Origin: Kitasatospora sp. MAA4
GTDB lineage: Bacteria; Actinomycetota; Actinomycetes; Streptomycetales; Streptomycetaceae
Direction: 5' to 3'
Assembly (NCBI RefSeq): GCF_029893355.1
Contig: NZ_JARZAI010000016.1
Location: forward strand, 62,001-126,000
DNA length: 64,000 bases
A program made the translations under genes and the position numbers. Positions 39,561 to 48,759 of this stretch are shown in pieces. How positions within the stretch are numbered: the first letter of the stretch is position 1; each line of letters starts with the position of its first letter. The notes under the pieces are model-generated. The model was not told the DNA's origin. It saw nothing but the letters and a program-made list of their open reading frames with translations, and did no database searches.

Positions 39561-41429
39561 ATGCCCACGCGCAATGACATCCGCAATGTAGCCATCGTCG
39601 CCCACGTCGACCACGGCAAGACGACCCTGGTTGACGCGATGCTCAAGCAGGCCGGTGCCTTCGCGGCTCACCAGCACCTCGACGACCGCATGATGGACTC
39701 GAACGACCTGGAGCGCGAGAAGGGCATCACCATTCTCGCGAAGAACACCGCGGTCAAGTACCACCCCAAGGAGGGTGGCGAGGTCATCACGATCAACATC
39801 ATCGACACGCCTGGCCACGCCGACTTCGGTGGCGAGGTCGAGCGTGGTCTCTCGATGGTGGACGCGGTCGTCCTGCTGGTCGACGCCTCCGAGGGTCCGC
39901 TTCCGCAGACCCGCTTCGTGCTTCGCAAGGCGCTGACCGCCAAGCTGCCGGTCATCCTCTGCATCAACAAGACCGACCGTCCGGACTCCCGGATCGACGA
40001 GGTCATCAACGAGACCTACGACCTCTTCCTCGACCTGGACGCCACCGAGGAGCAGATCGAGTTCCCGATCGTCTACGCCTGTGCGCGTGACGGTGTGGCC
40101 TCGCTGACCAAGCCGGAGAACGGCACCGTCCCGACCGACAGCGACTCGCTGGAGCCGTTCTTCTCCACGATCCTCCAGCACGTCCCGGCGCCCGAGTACG
40201 ACGCCGACGCGCCGCTGCAGGCCCACGTCACCAACCTGGACGCCGACAACTTCCTCGGCCGTATCGCGCTCTGCCGCGTCGAGCAGGGCGAGCTGCGCAA
40301 GGGCCAGCAGGTCGCCTGGATGCGTCGCGACGGTTCGATCCAGCAGGTCAAGATCACCGAGCTGCTGATGACCGAGGCGCTCACCCGCAAGCCGGCCGAG
40401 GTGGCCGGCCCCGGCGACATCTGCGCCGTCGCGGGCATCCCGGAGATCATGATCGGCGAGACCCTGGCCGACCTGGAGAACCCGATCGCGCTGCCGCTGA
40501 TCACGGTGGACGAGCCGGCCATCTCGATGGTCATCGGCACCAACACCTCGCCGCTGGTCGGCAAGGGCGGCAAGGGCCACAAGGTCACCGCCCGCATGGT
40601 GAAGGACCGCCTGGACAAGGAGCTGGTCGGTAACGTCTCGCTGCGCGTCCTGCCGACCGAGCGCCCGGACGCCTGGGAGGTGCAGGGCCGCGGTGAGCTG
40701 GCGCTGGCCATCCTGGTCGAGACCATGCGCCGGGAGCTCTTCGAGCTGACCGTCGGCAAGCCGCAGGTGGTCACCAAGATCGTCAACGGCAAGACCCACG
40801 AGCCGGTCGAGCGCATGACGATCGACAGCCCCGAGGAGTACCTCGGCGCGATCACCCAGCTGATGGCCGTCCGCAAGGGCCGCATGGAGACCATGACGAA
40901 CCACGGCTCCGGCTGGGTCCGCATGGAGTTCATCGTCCCGTCGCGTGGTCTGATCGGGTTCCGCACCCAGTTCCTGACCGACACCCGCGGCACCGGCATC
41001 GCGCACAGCATCTTCGAGGGCCACGAGCCGTGGTTCGGCGAGCTGCGGATGCGCAACAACGGTTCGCTGGTGGCCGACCGCGCCGGCGTCGTGACGCCGT
41101 TCGCCATGATGGGCATCCAGGAGCGCGGCACGCTCTTCGTCGAGCCCACCACCGAGGTGTACGAGGGCATGATCGTCGGCGAGAACTCGCGCCAGGACGA
41201 CATGGACATCAACATCACCAAGGAGAAGAAGCTCACCAACATGCGTGCGGCCTCCTCCGACACCACCGAGAACCTGGTGCCGCCGCGCAAGCTCTCGCTG
41301 GAGCAGTCCCTGGAGTTCTGCCGCGAGGACGAGTGCATCGAGGTGACCCCGGAGACCGTGCGTATCCGCAAGGTCGTGCTGGACCAGAAGGAGCGCGGGC
41401 GTACCGCCTCGCGCGCCAAGAAGAACTGA
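39561..41429 (+). CDS. typA: Translational GTPase TypA/BipA
   Basis: A 622-residue elongation-factor-like GTPase that acts on ribosomes, notably under stress. G-motifs: AHVDHGKTTLVDAML (G1), GITILAKNT (G2), DTPGHADF (G3), INKTDRPD (G4). The EF-G-like domains follow, then the TypA-specific C-terminal domain with VPSRGLIGFRTQFLTDTRGT. ATG 39561 begins the conserved MPTRNDIRNVAIVAHVDHG; the frame is open further upstream but non-coding. It has a strong terminator after it. Confidence 0.97.
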   Translation: MPTRNDIRNVAIVAHVDHGKTTLVDAMLKQAGAFAAHQHLDDRMMDSNDLEREKGITILAKNTAVKYHPKEGGEVITINIIDTPGHADFGGEVERGLSMVDAVVLLVDASEGPLPQTRFVLRKALTAKLPVILCINKTDRPDSRIDEVINETYDLFLDLDATEEQIEFPIVYACARDGVASLTKPENGTVPTDSDSLEPFFSTILQHVPAPEYDADAPLQAHVTNLDADNFLGRIALCRVEQGELRKGQQVAWMRRDGSIQQVKITELLMTEALTRKPAEVAGPGDICAVAGIPEIMIGETLADLENPIALPLITVDEPAISMVIGTNTSPLVGKGGKGHKVTARMVKDRLDKELVGNVSLRVLPTERPDAWEVQGRGELALAILVETMRRELFELTVGKPQVVTKIVNGKTHEPVERMTIDSPEEYLGAITQLMAVRKGRMETMTNHGSGWVRMEFIVPSRGLIGFRTQFLTDTRGTGIAHSIFEGHEPWFGELRMRNNGSLVADRAGVVTPFAMMGIQERGTLFVEPTTEVYEGMIVGENSRQDDMDINITKEKKLTNMRAASSDTTENLVPPRKLSLEQSLEFCREDECIEVTPETVRIRKVVLDQKERGRTASRAKKN

Positions 41430-41446
41430 TCCACCCGTTCCACCAG

Positions 41447-41486
41447 CCGCCGGCCGGTCCCCTCGCGGGGGCCGGCCGGCGGTTTT
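41447..41486 (+). terminator. Intrinsic terminator of typA
   Basis: CCGCCGGCCGGTCCCC (41447-41462) pairs with GGGGGCCGGCCGGCGG (41467-41482, one T-G pair) around TCGC, followed by TTTT. It lies 17 bases after the typA stop. Confidence 0.92.
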
Positions 41487-41637
41487 GCCGTTCCACCGCC
41501 GAGACCTGAGCCGTCATCACATCGAGGGACTCCCACCGGTCCCCGGGTCCCCCGTCCGGCCCTACTGCGGGTGCGCCACCGCAGGACCTGCCTTCTGATG
41601 GGGTGTGATGCGACACACACGTCGAGGAGGAACCTTC

Positions 41638-43275
41638 ATGCCGGCAGCAACCCGAGCGCGCTGGGCCGTCATCGCTGCGACATCTCTGGCCCTGGTGGTC
41701 ACGGGGTGCAGCAGCAGTAGCAACAGCAGCAGCAGCGGCGGGACGAACTCCGCCGGCGTTGTCACGGCCTGGTGGGGCGACCCGCAGAACCCGCTGGAGC
41801 CGGCGAACACGAACGAGGTCAACGGCGGCGCCGTCCTCAACATGATCTTCACGGGTCTGGTCAGCTACGACCCGAAGACCAGCAAGGCCAACAACGCCAA
41901 CGCCGACTCGATCACCTCGACGGACCAGCAGAACTGGACGGTCAAGCTCAAGCCCGGGTGGAAGTTCAGCGACGGCACTCCGGTGACCGCCAGCTCCTAC
42001 GTGGACGCCTGGAACTACGGCGCGCTGGTCACCAACAAGCAGGTCAACGCGAGCTTCTTCGGCTACATCGACGGCTTCAACGACGTGGCACCGGCCACCG
42101 GCGCGCCCAAGGCGCAGACCATGTCGGGCCTCAAGGTGGTCGACGACAACACCTTCACCGTCGCACTCAGCCAGAAGTTCTCCACCTGGCCGCAGACCCT
42201 CGGCTACTCGGCGTACTACCCGCTGCCCAAGACCTTCTTCTCCAACCACGCGGGCTACCTCAACCAGCCGATCGGCAACGGCCCGTACGAGATCGCCTCG
42301 TGGACCCGCAGCCAGAAGATGCAGCTGCGGCCCAATACGCAGTACAGCGGCACCATCAAGCCGCAGAACGGCGGGATCGACCTCAAGGTCTACACCGACA
42401 CCAACGCGGCCTACGCGGACCTCCAGTCGGGCAACCTGGACGTCGACAACGGGGTGCCGAACTCCGCGCTGAAGACCATCCAGAGCGACCTCAACGGCCG
42501 GTACCTCAACCAGCCCGCCGGCATCATCCAGACCATCTCGTTCCCGCTCTACCAGGCCAACTGGAGCACCGACAACGCCAAGCTGGTCCGCCAGGGCATC
42601 TCGATGGCGATCGACCGGGCCACCATCACCAAGGTGGTGTTCACCGGCACCCGTACGCCGGCGACCGAGTGGACCTCGCCGGTGCTCGGTGCGGCGGGCG
42701 GCTATCAGGCCGGCATCTGCGGTGACGCGTGCAACTACGACCCGGCCAAGGCCAAGGCGCTGATCCAGCAGGGCGGTGGGATCCCCGGCGGTCAGCTGAC
42801 CATCAGCTACAACGCCGACGGTCCGCACAAGGAGTGGGTCGACGCGACCTGCAACAGCATCAACAACGCCATGGGCAACACCACTTCGTGCGTGGGTCGG
42901 CCGGTCGGCACGTTCGCCGACTTCCGCAACCAGATCACCAGCAAGCAGATGACCGGAGCCTTCCGGACCGGCTGGCAGATGGACTACCCGCTGATCCAGG
43001 ACTTCCTGCAGCCGGTCTACACCACCGACGGCTCCTCGAACGACTCGCACTACAGCAACCAGCAGTTCGACGCCCTGGTGAGCCAGGCCAACGCCCAGCC
43101 GGACCCGGCGAATTCGGTCAAGGACTTCCAGACCGCCGAGAAGATGCTGGCCACCGACATGCCGGCTATCCCGCTCTGGTACCAGAACGGCACGGTCGGC
43201 TGGTCCAGCAAGGTGAGCAACGTCATGCTCGACCCGTTCAGCGTCCCGGTCTACACCTCGATCACCGTCAAGTAG
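41638..43275 (+). CDS. Oligopeptide ABC transporter substrate-binding lipoprotein
   Basis: A 545-residue family-5 binding protein. The signal peptide ends in the lipobox VTGC (Cys24), followed by a serine/asparagine-rich linker. Peptide-binding features: WTVKLKPGWKFSDGTPVTAS, PIGNGPYEIASWTRS, RQGISMAIDRATITKVVF, PAIPLWYQNGTVGWSS. GAGGAGG precedes ATG 41638. It opens the + strand five-gene operon (SBP, permease, permease, ATPase, ATPase). An exceptionally stable hairpin follows before the first permease gene, probably setting binding-protein excess. Confidence 0.94.
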   Translation: MPAATRARWAVIAATSLALVVTGCSSSSNSSSSGGTNSAGVVTAWWGDPQNPLEPANTNEVNGGAVLNMIFTGLVSYDPKTSKANNANADSITSTDQQNWTVKLKPGWKFSDGTPVTASSYVDAWNYGALVTNKQVNASFFGYIDGFNDVAPATGAPKAQTMSGLKVVDDNTFTVALSQKFSTWPQTLGYSAYYPLPKTFFSNHAGYLNQPIGNGPYEIASWTRSQKMQLRPNTQYSGTIKPQNGGIDLKVYTDTNAAYADLQSGNLDVDNGVPNSALKTIQSDLNGRYLNQPAGIIQTISFPLYQANWSTDNAKLVRQGISMAIDRATITKVVFTGTRTPATEWTSPVLGAAGGYQAGICGDACNYDPAKAKALIQQGGGIPGGQLTISYNADGPHKEWVDATCNSINNAMGNTTSCVGRPVGTFADFRNQITSKQMTGAFRTGWQMDYPLIQDFLQPVYTTDGSSNDSHYSNQQFDALVSQANAQPDPANSVKDFQTAEKMLATDMPAIPLWYQNGTVGWSSKVSNVMLDPFSVPVYTSITVK

Positions 43276-43280
43276 TCGGC

Positions 43281-43329
43281 AGCCGCGGCGGGTTCCGGCG
43301 ACACTCGGTCGCCGGAACCGGCCGCGGCT
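43281..43329 (+). promoter_or_regulatory. Very stable intra-operon hairpin between binding-protein and permease genes
   Basis: AGCCGCGGCGGGTTCCGGCG (43281-43300) plus one base pairs with 43309-43329 at 20 of 21 positions around a 7-nt loop, 6 bases after the SBP stop and 27 before the permease ATG. There is no T-run. It could stabilise the upstream mRNA or partly terminate, giving more binding protein than permease. Confidence 0.75.
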
Positions 43330-43355
43330 CTGCCGACGGCTCAGAGGAGGTTCGT

Positions 43356-44279
43356 ATGGGACGCTACGTCCTCAGACGGCTGCTCCAAATGATCCCGGTC
43401 TTCATCGGGACCACCTTCCTGATCTTCGTGATGGTCCACGCCCTGGGCGACCCGGTCAACGCGCTCTTCGGGGACAAGGCACCGGATCCGGCGGTCGCGG
43501 CGCAGATCCGGGCCCAGTACAACCTGAACGACCCGCTCTGGCTCCAGTACGTCAAGTACATGGGCAACCTGTTCCGCTGGGACTTCGGGAACACCTTCAG
43601 CGGCCAGACGGTCACCTCGCTGCTGGCCACCGCCTACCCGGCCACGCTCAAACTCACCGCGGTGGCGTTCACCATCGAGGTGGTCTTCGGCATCAGCTTC
43701 GGCCTGATCAGCGGACTGCGCCGGGGTGGGGTGGCCGACAACAGCGTGCTGATCCTGACCCTGGTGGTCATCTCGATCCCCACCTTCGTCACCGGCTACG
43801 TGCTGCAGTACCTGGTCGGTGTGAAGTGGGGGATCCTGCCGGCGACCGCCGGTGACCCGCTGACGCTCCAGTCGCTGCTGCTGCCCGGCATCGTGCTGGC
43901 CTCGGTCTCGCTCGCCTACGTCGCCCGGCTCACCCGGACCACCGTCGCCGAGAACTCCAAGGCCGACTACGTGAGGACCGCGACGGCCAAGGGCCTGCCG
44001 CGCCGCCGCGTGGTGATCAACCACCTGCTGCGCAACTCGCTCATCCCGGTGGTCACCTTCCTCGGCACCGACCTCGGCGCGCTGATGGGCGGCGCGCTGG
44101 TCACCGAGCGCATCTTCAACATCCACGGCGTGGGCTTCTACCTGTACCAGGGGATCGTCCGCCAGAACAGCAACACCGTGGTGGGCTTCGTGACCATCCT
44201 GGTCATCGTCTTCCTGGCGGCCAACCTGCTCGTCGACCTGCTCTACGCGGTCCTGGACCCGAGGATCCGGTATGCCTGA
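43356..44279 (+). CDS. Oligopeptide ABC transporter permease (DppB/OppB type)
   Basis: A 307-residue inner-membrane permease. It starts MGRYVLRRLLQMIPVFIGTT with the typical first helix; GAGGAGG lies upstream. The EAA loop that docks on the ATPase is ADYVRTATAKGLPRRRVVIN, and the C-terminus ends DLLYAVLDPRIRYA like other DppB proteins. Six membrane segments are visible. It overlaps the next permease gene by 8 bases. Confidence 0.93.
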   Translation: MGRYVLRRLLQMIPVFIGTTFLIFVMVHALGDPVNALFGDKAPDPAVAAQIRAQYNLNDPLWLQYVKYMGNLFRWDFGNTFSGQTVTSLLATAYPATLKLTAVAFTIEVVFGISFGLISGLRRGGVADNSVLILTLVVISIPTFVTGYVLQYLVGVKWGILPATAGDPLTLQSLLLPGIVLASVSLAYVARLTRTTVAENSKADYVRTATAKGLPRRRVVINHLLRNSLIPVVTFLGTDLGALMGGALVTERIFNIHGVGFYLYQGIVRQNSNTVVGFVTILVIVFLAANLLVDLLYAVLDPRIRYA

Positions 44280-45300
44280 CCAGGGGAAGTACAACGAGTC
44301 CGACCCGCTCTCCGAAGCCGGCTCGGGCGACGAGGAGATGCCGAGTGCGGTGGAGAGCCGCACCTTCGACCTCGGCACCATGGAGGGCCAGACCTTAATC
44401 AAGGCCGAACGGCTGGCGGACCACCCGGAGACTCCCGCGCTGGAGGACCGGGTCGTCGCGCGCAGCCTCTGGCAGGACGCCTGGCGCGACCTGCGCCGCA
44501 ACCCGATCTTCATCATCTCGGGTCTGCTGATCATCTTCCTGGTGATCATGGCGCTCTGGCCCACCCTGTTCACCTCGACCAACCCGCTCAAGTGCGACCT
44601 GGCGAAGTCCCAGGCCGGCGCCGAGTCCGGACACCCGTTCGGCTTCGACAACCAGGGCTGCGACGTCTACGCCCGTACCGTGCACGGTGCCCGCGCCTCC
44701 ATCACGGTGGGCGTCTGCGCCACCGCCGGCGCCGCGCTGACCGGCACCCTGCTGGGCGGGCTGGCCGGGTTCTTCGGCGGCTGGCTCGACTCGGTCGTCT
44801 CGCGGATCGCCGACGTCTTCTTCGGCATCCCGATCCTGCTCGGCGGCCTGGTCTTCCTCTCGGTGATCCCCAGTCAGTCGATCTGGATCGTGGTGGCGTT
44901 CATCGTGGTCCTGGGCTGGCCGCAGCTGGCCCGCATCGCCCGAGGTGCCGTGATCACGGCGAAACAGCAGGACTACGTCACCGCGGCCAGGGCACTGGGC
45001 GCAGGCAACGCCCGGCTGATGCTGCGGCACATCCTGCCGAACGCCGTCGCGCCGATCATCGTGGTGGCCACCATCGCACTGGGCACCTACATCTCCCTGG
45101 AGGCCACCCTGAGCTTCCTGGGCGTCGGACTCAAGCCGCCGACGGTCTCCTGGGGCATCGACATCTCCGCGGCCGCGGACACCTTCCGCAACGCGCCGCA
45201 CATCCTGCTCTACCCGGCCGGGGCGCTCAGCATCACCGTGCTGGCGTTCATCATGCTCGGCGACGCGGTCCGCGACGCTCTCGACCCCAAGCTGCGCTGA
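44272..45300 (+). CDS. Oligopeptide ABC transporter permease (DppC/OppC type) with a TTA codon
   Basis: A 342-residue permease with a 75-residue cytoplasmic N-terminus, longer than usual, then PIFIISGLLIIFLVIMALWP as first helix. A periplasmic loop has FGFDNQGCDVYARTVHGARA, and the EAA loop is QQDYVTAARALGAGNARLML. It ends GDAVRDALDPKLR. Codon 42 is TTA (44395-44397), so production may require the bldA tRNA. It partners the permease upstream. Confidence 0.92.
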   Translation: MPDQGKYNESDPLSEAGSGDEEMPSAVESRTFDLGTMEGQTLIKAERLADHPETPALEDRVVARSLWQDAWRDLRRNPIFIISGLLIIFLVIMALWPTLFTSTNPLKCDLAKSQAGAESGHPFGFDNQGCDVYARTVHGARASITVGVCATAGAALTGTLLGGLAGFFGGWLDSVVSRIADVFFGIPILLGGLVFLSVIPSQSIWIVVAFIVVLGWPQLARIARGAVITAKQQDYVTAARALGAGNARLMLRHILPNAVAPIIVVATIALGTYISLEATLSFLGVGLKPPTVSWGIDISAAADTFRNAPHILLYPAGALSITVLAFIMLGDAVRDALDPKLR

Positions 45301-45318
45301 GAGAGGTCCCCACCAGCC

Positions 45319-46386
45319 ATGAGTAGCAGCACCAGTACGAGCAGCAGGTCGACCGAACCCCGCAGGGACACCACCGACAGCAAGGACGCGCCCCTTCTGG
45401 AGGTGCGCGGACTGCACGTCGAGTTCCACACCCGGGAGGGGGTGGCCAAGGCGGTCAACGGGGTCGACTACTCGGTCCGGGCCGGCGAGACCCTGGCGAT
45501 CCTGGGCGAGTCGGGCTCCGGCAAGTCGGTCTCCGCGCAGGCCGTGATGGGCATCCTGGACAGTCCGCCGGCCAAGATCACCGGGGGCGAGATCGTCTTC
45601 AAGGGGCGCGACCTGCTCACGCTCGGCTCCGAGGAGCGCCGCAAGATCCGCGGCGCGCAGATGGCGATGGTCTTCCAGGACGCGCTGTCCTCGCTCAATC
45701 CCGTGCACACCGTCGGCATGCAGCTAGGCGAGATGTACCGGGTGCACAAGGGCCTGAACCGCAAGGACGCCAAGGCCAAGGCGATCGAGATGATGGACCG
45801 GGTGCGGATCCCGGCCGCCGCGCAGCGCGTCGGCGACTACCCGCACCAGTTCTCCGGCGGTATGCGCCAGCGGATCATGATCGCGATGGCGCTGGCCCTG
45901 GAGCCGGACCTGATCATCGCCGACGAGCCCACCACCGCCCTGGACGTCACCGTGCAGGCCCAGGTGATGGACCTGCTGGCGGAGCTCCAGGCGGAGTACC
46001 ACATGGGACTGATCCTGATCACCCACGACCTCGGTGTGGTCGCCGACGTCGCGGACAAGATCGCCGTGATGTACGCCGGACGGATCGTCGAGACCGCGCC
46101 CGTCCACGAGCTCTACGCCAACCCCGCGCACCCGTACACCCGCGGCCTGCTGGACTCGATCCCGCGCCTGGACCAGAAGGGCCAGGAGCTCTACGCGATC
46201 AAGGGCCTGCCGCCGAACCTGCTGCGGATCCCGCCGGGCTGCGCCTTCAACCCGCGCTGCCCGCGTGCCCAGGACATCTGCCGGACCACGGTGCCGCCGC
46301 TCTTCGAGGTGACCGACGACGAGGGTGTCCCGGCGCCCGGGCGGGCCAGCGCCTGCCACTTCTGGAAGGAGACCCTCCATGACTGA
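45319..46386 (+). CDS. Oligopeptide ABC transporter ATP-binding protein (DppD/OppD type)
   Basis: A 355-residue ATPase. Walker A GESGSGKSVSAQ, Q-loop VFQDALSSLNPVHTVG, signature FSGGMRQRIMIAM, Walker B LIIADEPTTALDVT and H-loop LITHDLGVVAD. The C-terminal oligopeptide/dipeptide domain has cysteines in GCAFNPRCPRAQDIC and ASACHFW, which in DppD proteins bind an Fe-S cluster. It overlaps the next ATPase gene by 8 bases. Confidence 0.94.
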   Translation: MSSSTSTSSRSTEPRRDTTDSKDAPLLEVRGLHVEFHTREGVAKAVNGVDYSVRAGETLAILGESGSGKSVSAQAVMGILDSPPAKITGGEIVFKGRDLLTLGSEERRKIRGAQMAMVFQDALSSLNPVHTVGMQLGEMYRVHKGLNRKDAKAKAIEMMDRVRIPAAAQRVGDYPHQFSGGMRQRIMIAMALALEPDLIIADEPTTALDVTVQAQVMDLLAELQAEYHMGLILITHDLGVVADVADKIAVMYAGRIVETAPVHELYANPAHPYTRGLLDSIPRLDQKGQELYAIKGLPPNLLRIPPGCAFNPRCPRAQDICRTTVPPLFEVTDDEGVPAPGRASACHFWKETLHD

Positions 46387-47572
46387 CGGCGCCACCGCGC
46401 TCAGCGCGGCCCAGCCGGGGGAGACGGCCTTCAAGCAGCCGGTCCAGCACGGCGAGGCGATCCTCGAAGTCCGGGACCTGGTCAAGCACTTCCCGTTGAC
46501 CAAGGGCGTCGTGATCAAGAAGACGGTCGGGGCGGTCAAGGCCGTCGACGGGGTCTCCTTCGACCTGGTCAAGGGCGAGACGCTCGGCATCGTGGGGGAG
46601 TCGGGCTGCGGAAAGTCCACGCTGGCCAAGGTGTTGATGAACCTGGAGCCGGCCACCGCGGGCTCGGTCCGCTACAAGGGCGAGGAGATCTCCAAGCTCT
46701 CGGGTCCGGCACTGAAGGCGGTGCGGCGCAACATCCAGATGGTCTTCCAGGACCCGTACACCTCGCTCAACCCGCGGATGACGGTCGGCGACATCATCGG
46801 CGAGCCGTTCCAGATCCACCCGGAGGTGGCGCCGAAGGGCGACCGCCGCAAGGCCGTTCAGGATCTGCTGGACGTGGTCGGGCTCAACCCCGAGTACATC
46901 AACCGGTATCCGCACCAGTTCTCCGGCGGGCAGCGCCAACGCATCGGCATTGCACGGGGGTTGGCGCTCCGACCGGAGATCATCATCTGCGACGAGCCGG
47001 TCTCCGCGCTGGACGTCTCGGTGCAGGCGCAGGTGATCAACCTGCTGGACCAGCTGCAGAAGGAGTTCAACCTCTCGTACATGTTCATCGCGCACGACCT
47101 CTCGATCGTCCGGCACATCTCGGACCGGGTGGGCGTGATGTACCTGGGCAAGATGGTCGAGATCGGCACCGACCTGGAGATCTACGAGCACGCCACGCAC
47201 CCGTACACCCAGGCGCTGCTCTCGGCGGTGCCGCTGCCGGACCCCGCGGCGCGCGAGTCGCGGGACCGGATCGTGCTGGTCGGCGACGTGCCCTCACCCG
47301 CCAACCCGCCCTCCGGCTGCCGGTTCCGCACCCGCTGCTGGAAGGCCCAGGACCGCTGCGCGACCGAGGTCCCGCTGCTGGCCTCGCCGAGCTGGCTGGG
47401 CGGGCTCGCCCGGCACGACTCGGCGTGTCACTTCGCGGCGGAGCGCGAGATTGAGCACAGCGCGGCGGAGCGCGAGATCGGGCACAGCGCGGCGGAGCGC
47501 GAGAACGGCGAGAACGGTGGCAACGGCGGGAACGGTGGCAACGGCGGTGGTGGGGCAGCGCCGATCGAATGA
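46379..47572 (+). CDS. Oligopeptide ABC transporter ATP-binding protein (DppF/OppF type)
   Basis: A 397-residue ATPase. Walker A GESGCGKSTLAKVL, Q-loop VFQDPYTSLNPRMTVG, signature FSGGQRQRIGIAR, Walker B IICDEPVSALDVS, H-loop FIAHDLSIVRH. The C-terminal domain keeps GCRFRTRCWKAQDRC. After the normal end (HDSACHFAAERE) about 40 residues of repetitive AAERE/GHS and then Asn-Gly-rich sequence are added, encoded by 27-bp tandem repeats. It ends the operon; a bidirectional hairpin follows. Confidence 0.93.
   Translation: MTDGATALSAAQPGETAFKQPVQHGEAILEVRDLVKHFPLTKGVVIKKTVGAVKAVDGVSFDLVKGETLGIVGESGCGKSTLAKVLMNLEPATAGSVRYKGEEISKLSGPALKAVRRNIQMVFQDPYTSLNPRMTVGDIIGEPFQIHPEVAPKGDRRKAVQDLLDVVGLNPEYINRYPHQFSGGQRQRIGIARGLALRPEIIICDEPVSALDVSVQAQVINLLDQLQKEFNLSYMFIAHDLSIVRHISDRVGVMYLGKMVEIGTDLEIYEHATHPYTQALLSAVPLPDPAARESRDRIVLVGDVPSPANPPSGCRFRTRCWKAQDRCATEVPLLASPSWLGGLARHDSACHFAAEREIEHSAAEREIGHSAAERENGENGGNGGNGGNGGGGAAPIE
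47435..47505. repeat. 27-bp tandem repeat at the 3' end of the OppF-like gene
   Basis: Two full 27-bp units (47435-47461, 47462-47488) and 17 bases of a third (47489-47505) encode AAEREIEHS, AAEREIGHS, AAEREN. A Gly-Asn-rich tail follows. The family does not normally have this extension, so it is a recent in-frame expansion. Confidence 0.8.
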
Positions 47573-47582
47573 CCCGGGTACC

Positions 47583-47619
47583 CGTGAGGGCCCCAGGAAC
47601 GGCTCCTGGGGCCCTCACG
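47583..47619. terminator. Perfect bidirectional terminator between the two peptide-permease operons
   Basis: CGTGAGGGCCCCAGGA (47583-47598) pairs without mismatch with TCCTGGGGCCCTCACG (47604-47619) around a 5-nt loop. It lies exactly between the convergent last genes of the + strand operon and the bldK-like operon. Confidence 0.9.
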
Positions 47620-47639
47620 CGTGGTGCGACCGATCGCGG

Positions 47640-48731
47640 TCAGTCCTCGGTGGTCCGTGCCGCGGGAACGGTGGCCGAGCGCTTGCCGGCGGCGTCACCG
47701 TCCTCGGGGAAGTGGCAGGCCGTGAGGTGCCCGGGGTCGTTGCCGCCGATCTGGAGCAGCGGCGGCTCCTCGGTGGCGCACTTCTCCTGGGCCTTCCAGC
47801 ACCGGGTGCGGAAGCGGCAGCCGGACGGCGGGTTGAGCGGCGACGGGACGTCACCGGTCAGCCGGATCCGCTCCACGGACATGTTGTCCGGGTCGGCGTC
47901 GGGGGCGGCCGAGAGCAGCGCGTGGGTGTACGGGTGGCGGGGGCGCGTGTAGAGCGCGTCCCGCTCCGCGATCTCCACGATCTTGCCCAGGTACATCACC
48001 GCGACGCGCTGCGAGAAGTGCCGGACGATCGAGAGGTCGTGCGCGATGAAGACGAACGCGATGCCCAGGTCGCGCTGCAGGCCCTGGAGCAGGTTGACGA
48101 CCTGCGCCTGGATCGACACGTCGAGCGCGGAGACCGGCTCGTCCGCGATGATCAGCTTCGGGTTGAGCGCGAGCGCGCGGGCCACGCCGATGCGCTGGCG
48201 CTGGCCGCCGGAGAACTCGTGCGGGAAGCGGTTGTAGTGCTCCGGGCTGAGCCCGACGATCTCCAGCAGCTCCTTGACCCGGGCCGCACGGCCGCCCGCC
48301 GGGTTGATGTTGTTGATCTCCATCGGCCCGGCGATGATCGTGCCGACCGTGTGCCGCGGGTTCAGCGACGAGTACGGGTCCTGGAAGATCATCTGGATCT
48401 CGGACCGGATCGGCGCGAGCTCCTTGCGGGTGGCGTGCGTGATGTCCTGGCCGAGGTACTTGACCGACCCGCCGGTGGGCTCGAGCAGGCGGGTGAGCAG
48501 TCGGCCGGTGGTCGACTTGCCACAGCCGGACTCGCCGACCAGGCCCAGGCTCTCGCCCTCCTGGACGTTGAAGGTCACACCGTCGACCGCCTGGACGGCG
48601 CCGACCTGGCGCTTGAACGGGAAACCACCCATCACGGGGAAGTGCTTGGTGAGGCCGTTGACCTCCAGCAGGGTCTTGCCGGAGGAGGGGGCCGCGTCTG
48701 CCGGCTCGGTCAGAGTCTGCTCTGCGCTCAT
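47640..48731 (-). CDS. bldKE: BldK-type oligopeptide transporter ATP-binding protein (second ATPase)
   Basis: A 363-residue OppF-type ATPase. Walker A GESGCGKSTTGRLL, Q-loop IFQDPYSSLNPRHTVG, signature FSGGQRQRIGVAR, Walker B LIIADEPVSALDVS, H-loop FIAHDLSIVRH, and C-terminal GCRFRTRCWKAQEKC. It is the last of five minus-strand genes whose order (permease, lipoprotein, permease, ATPase, ATPase) is that of bldKA-bldKE in S. coelicolor, the importer needed for aerial mycelium formation. The symbol is based on that order and family, not on an alignment. Confidence 0.85.
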   Translation of the reverse strand: MSAEQTLTEPADAAPSSGKTLLEVNGLTKHFPVMGGFPFKRQVGAVQAVDGVTFNVQEGESLGLVGESGCGKSTTGRLLTRLLEPTGGSVKYLGQDITHATRKELAPIRSEIQMIFQDPYSSLNPRHTVGTIIAGPMEINNINPAGGRAARVKELLEIVGLSPEHYNRFPHEFSGGQRQRIGVARALALNPKLIIADEPVSALDVSIQAQVVNLLQGLQRDLGIAFVFIAHDLSIVRHFSQRVAVMYLGKIVEIAERDALYTRPRHPYTHALLSAAPDADPDNMSVERIRLTGDVPSPLNPPSGCRFRTRCWKAQEKCATEEPPLLQIGGNDPGHLTACHFPEDGDAAGKRSATVPAARTTED

Positions 48732-48759
48732 GGGATTTCCTTGGCTCCTTTACCGAGGC

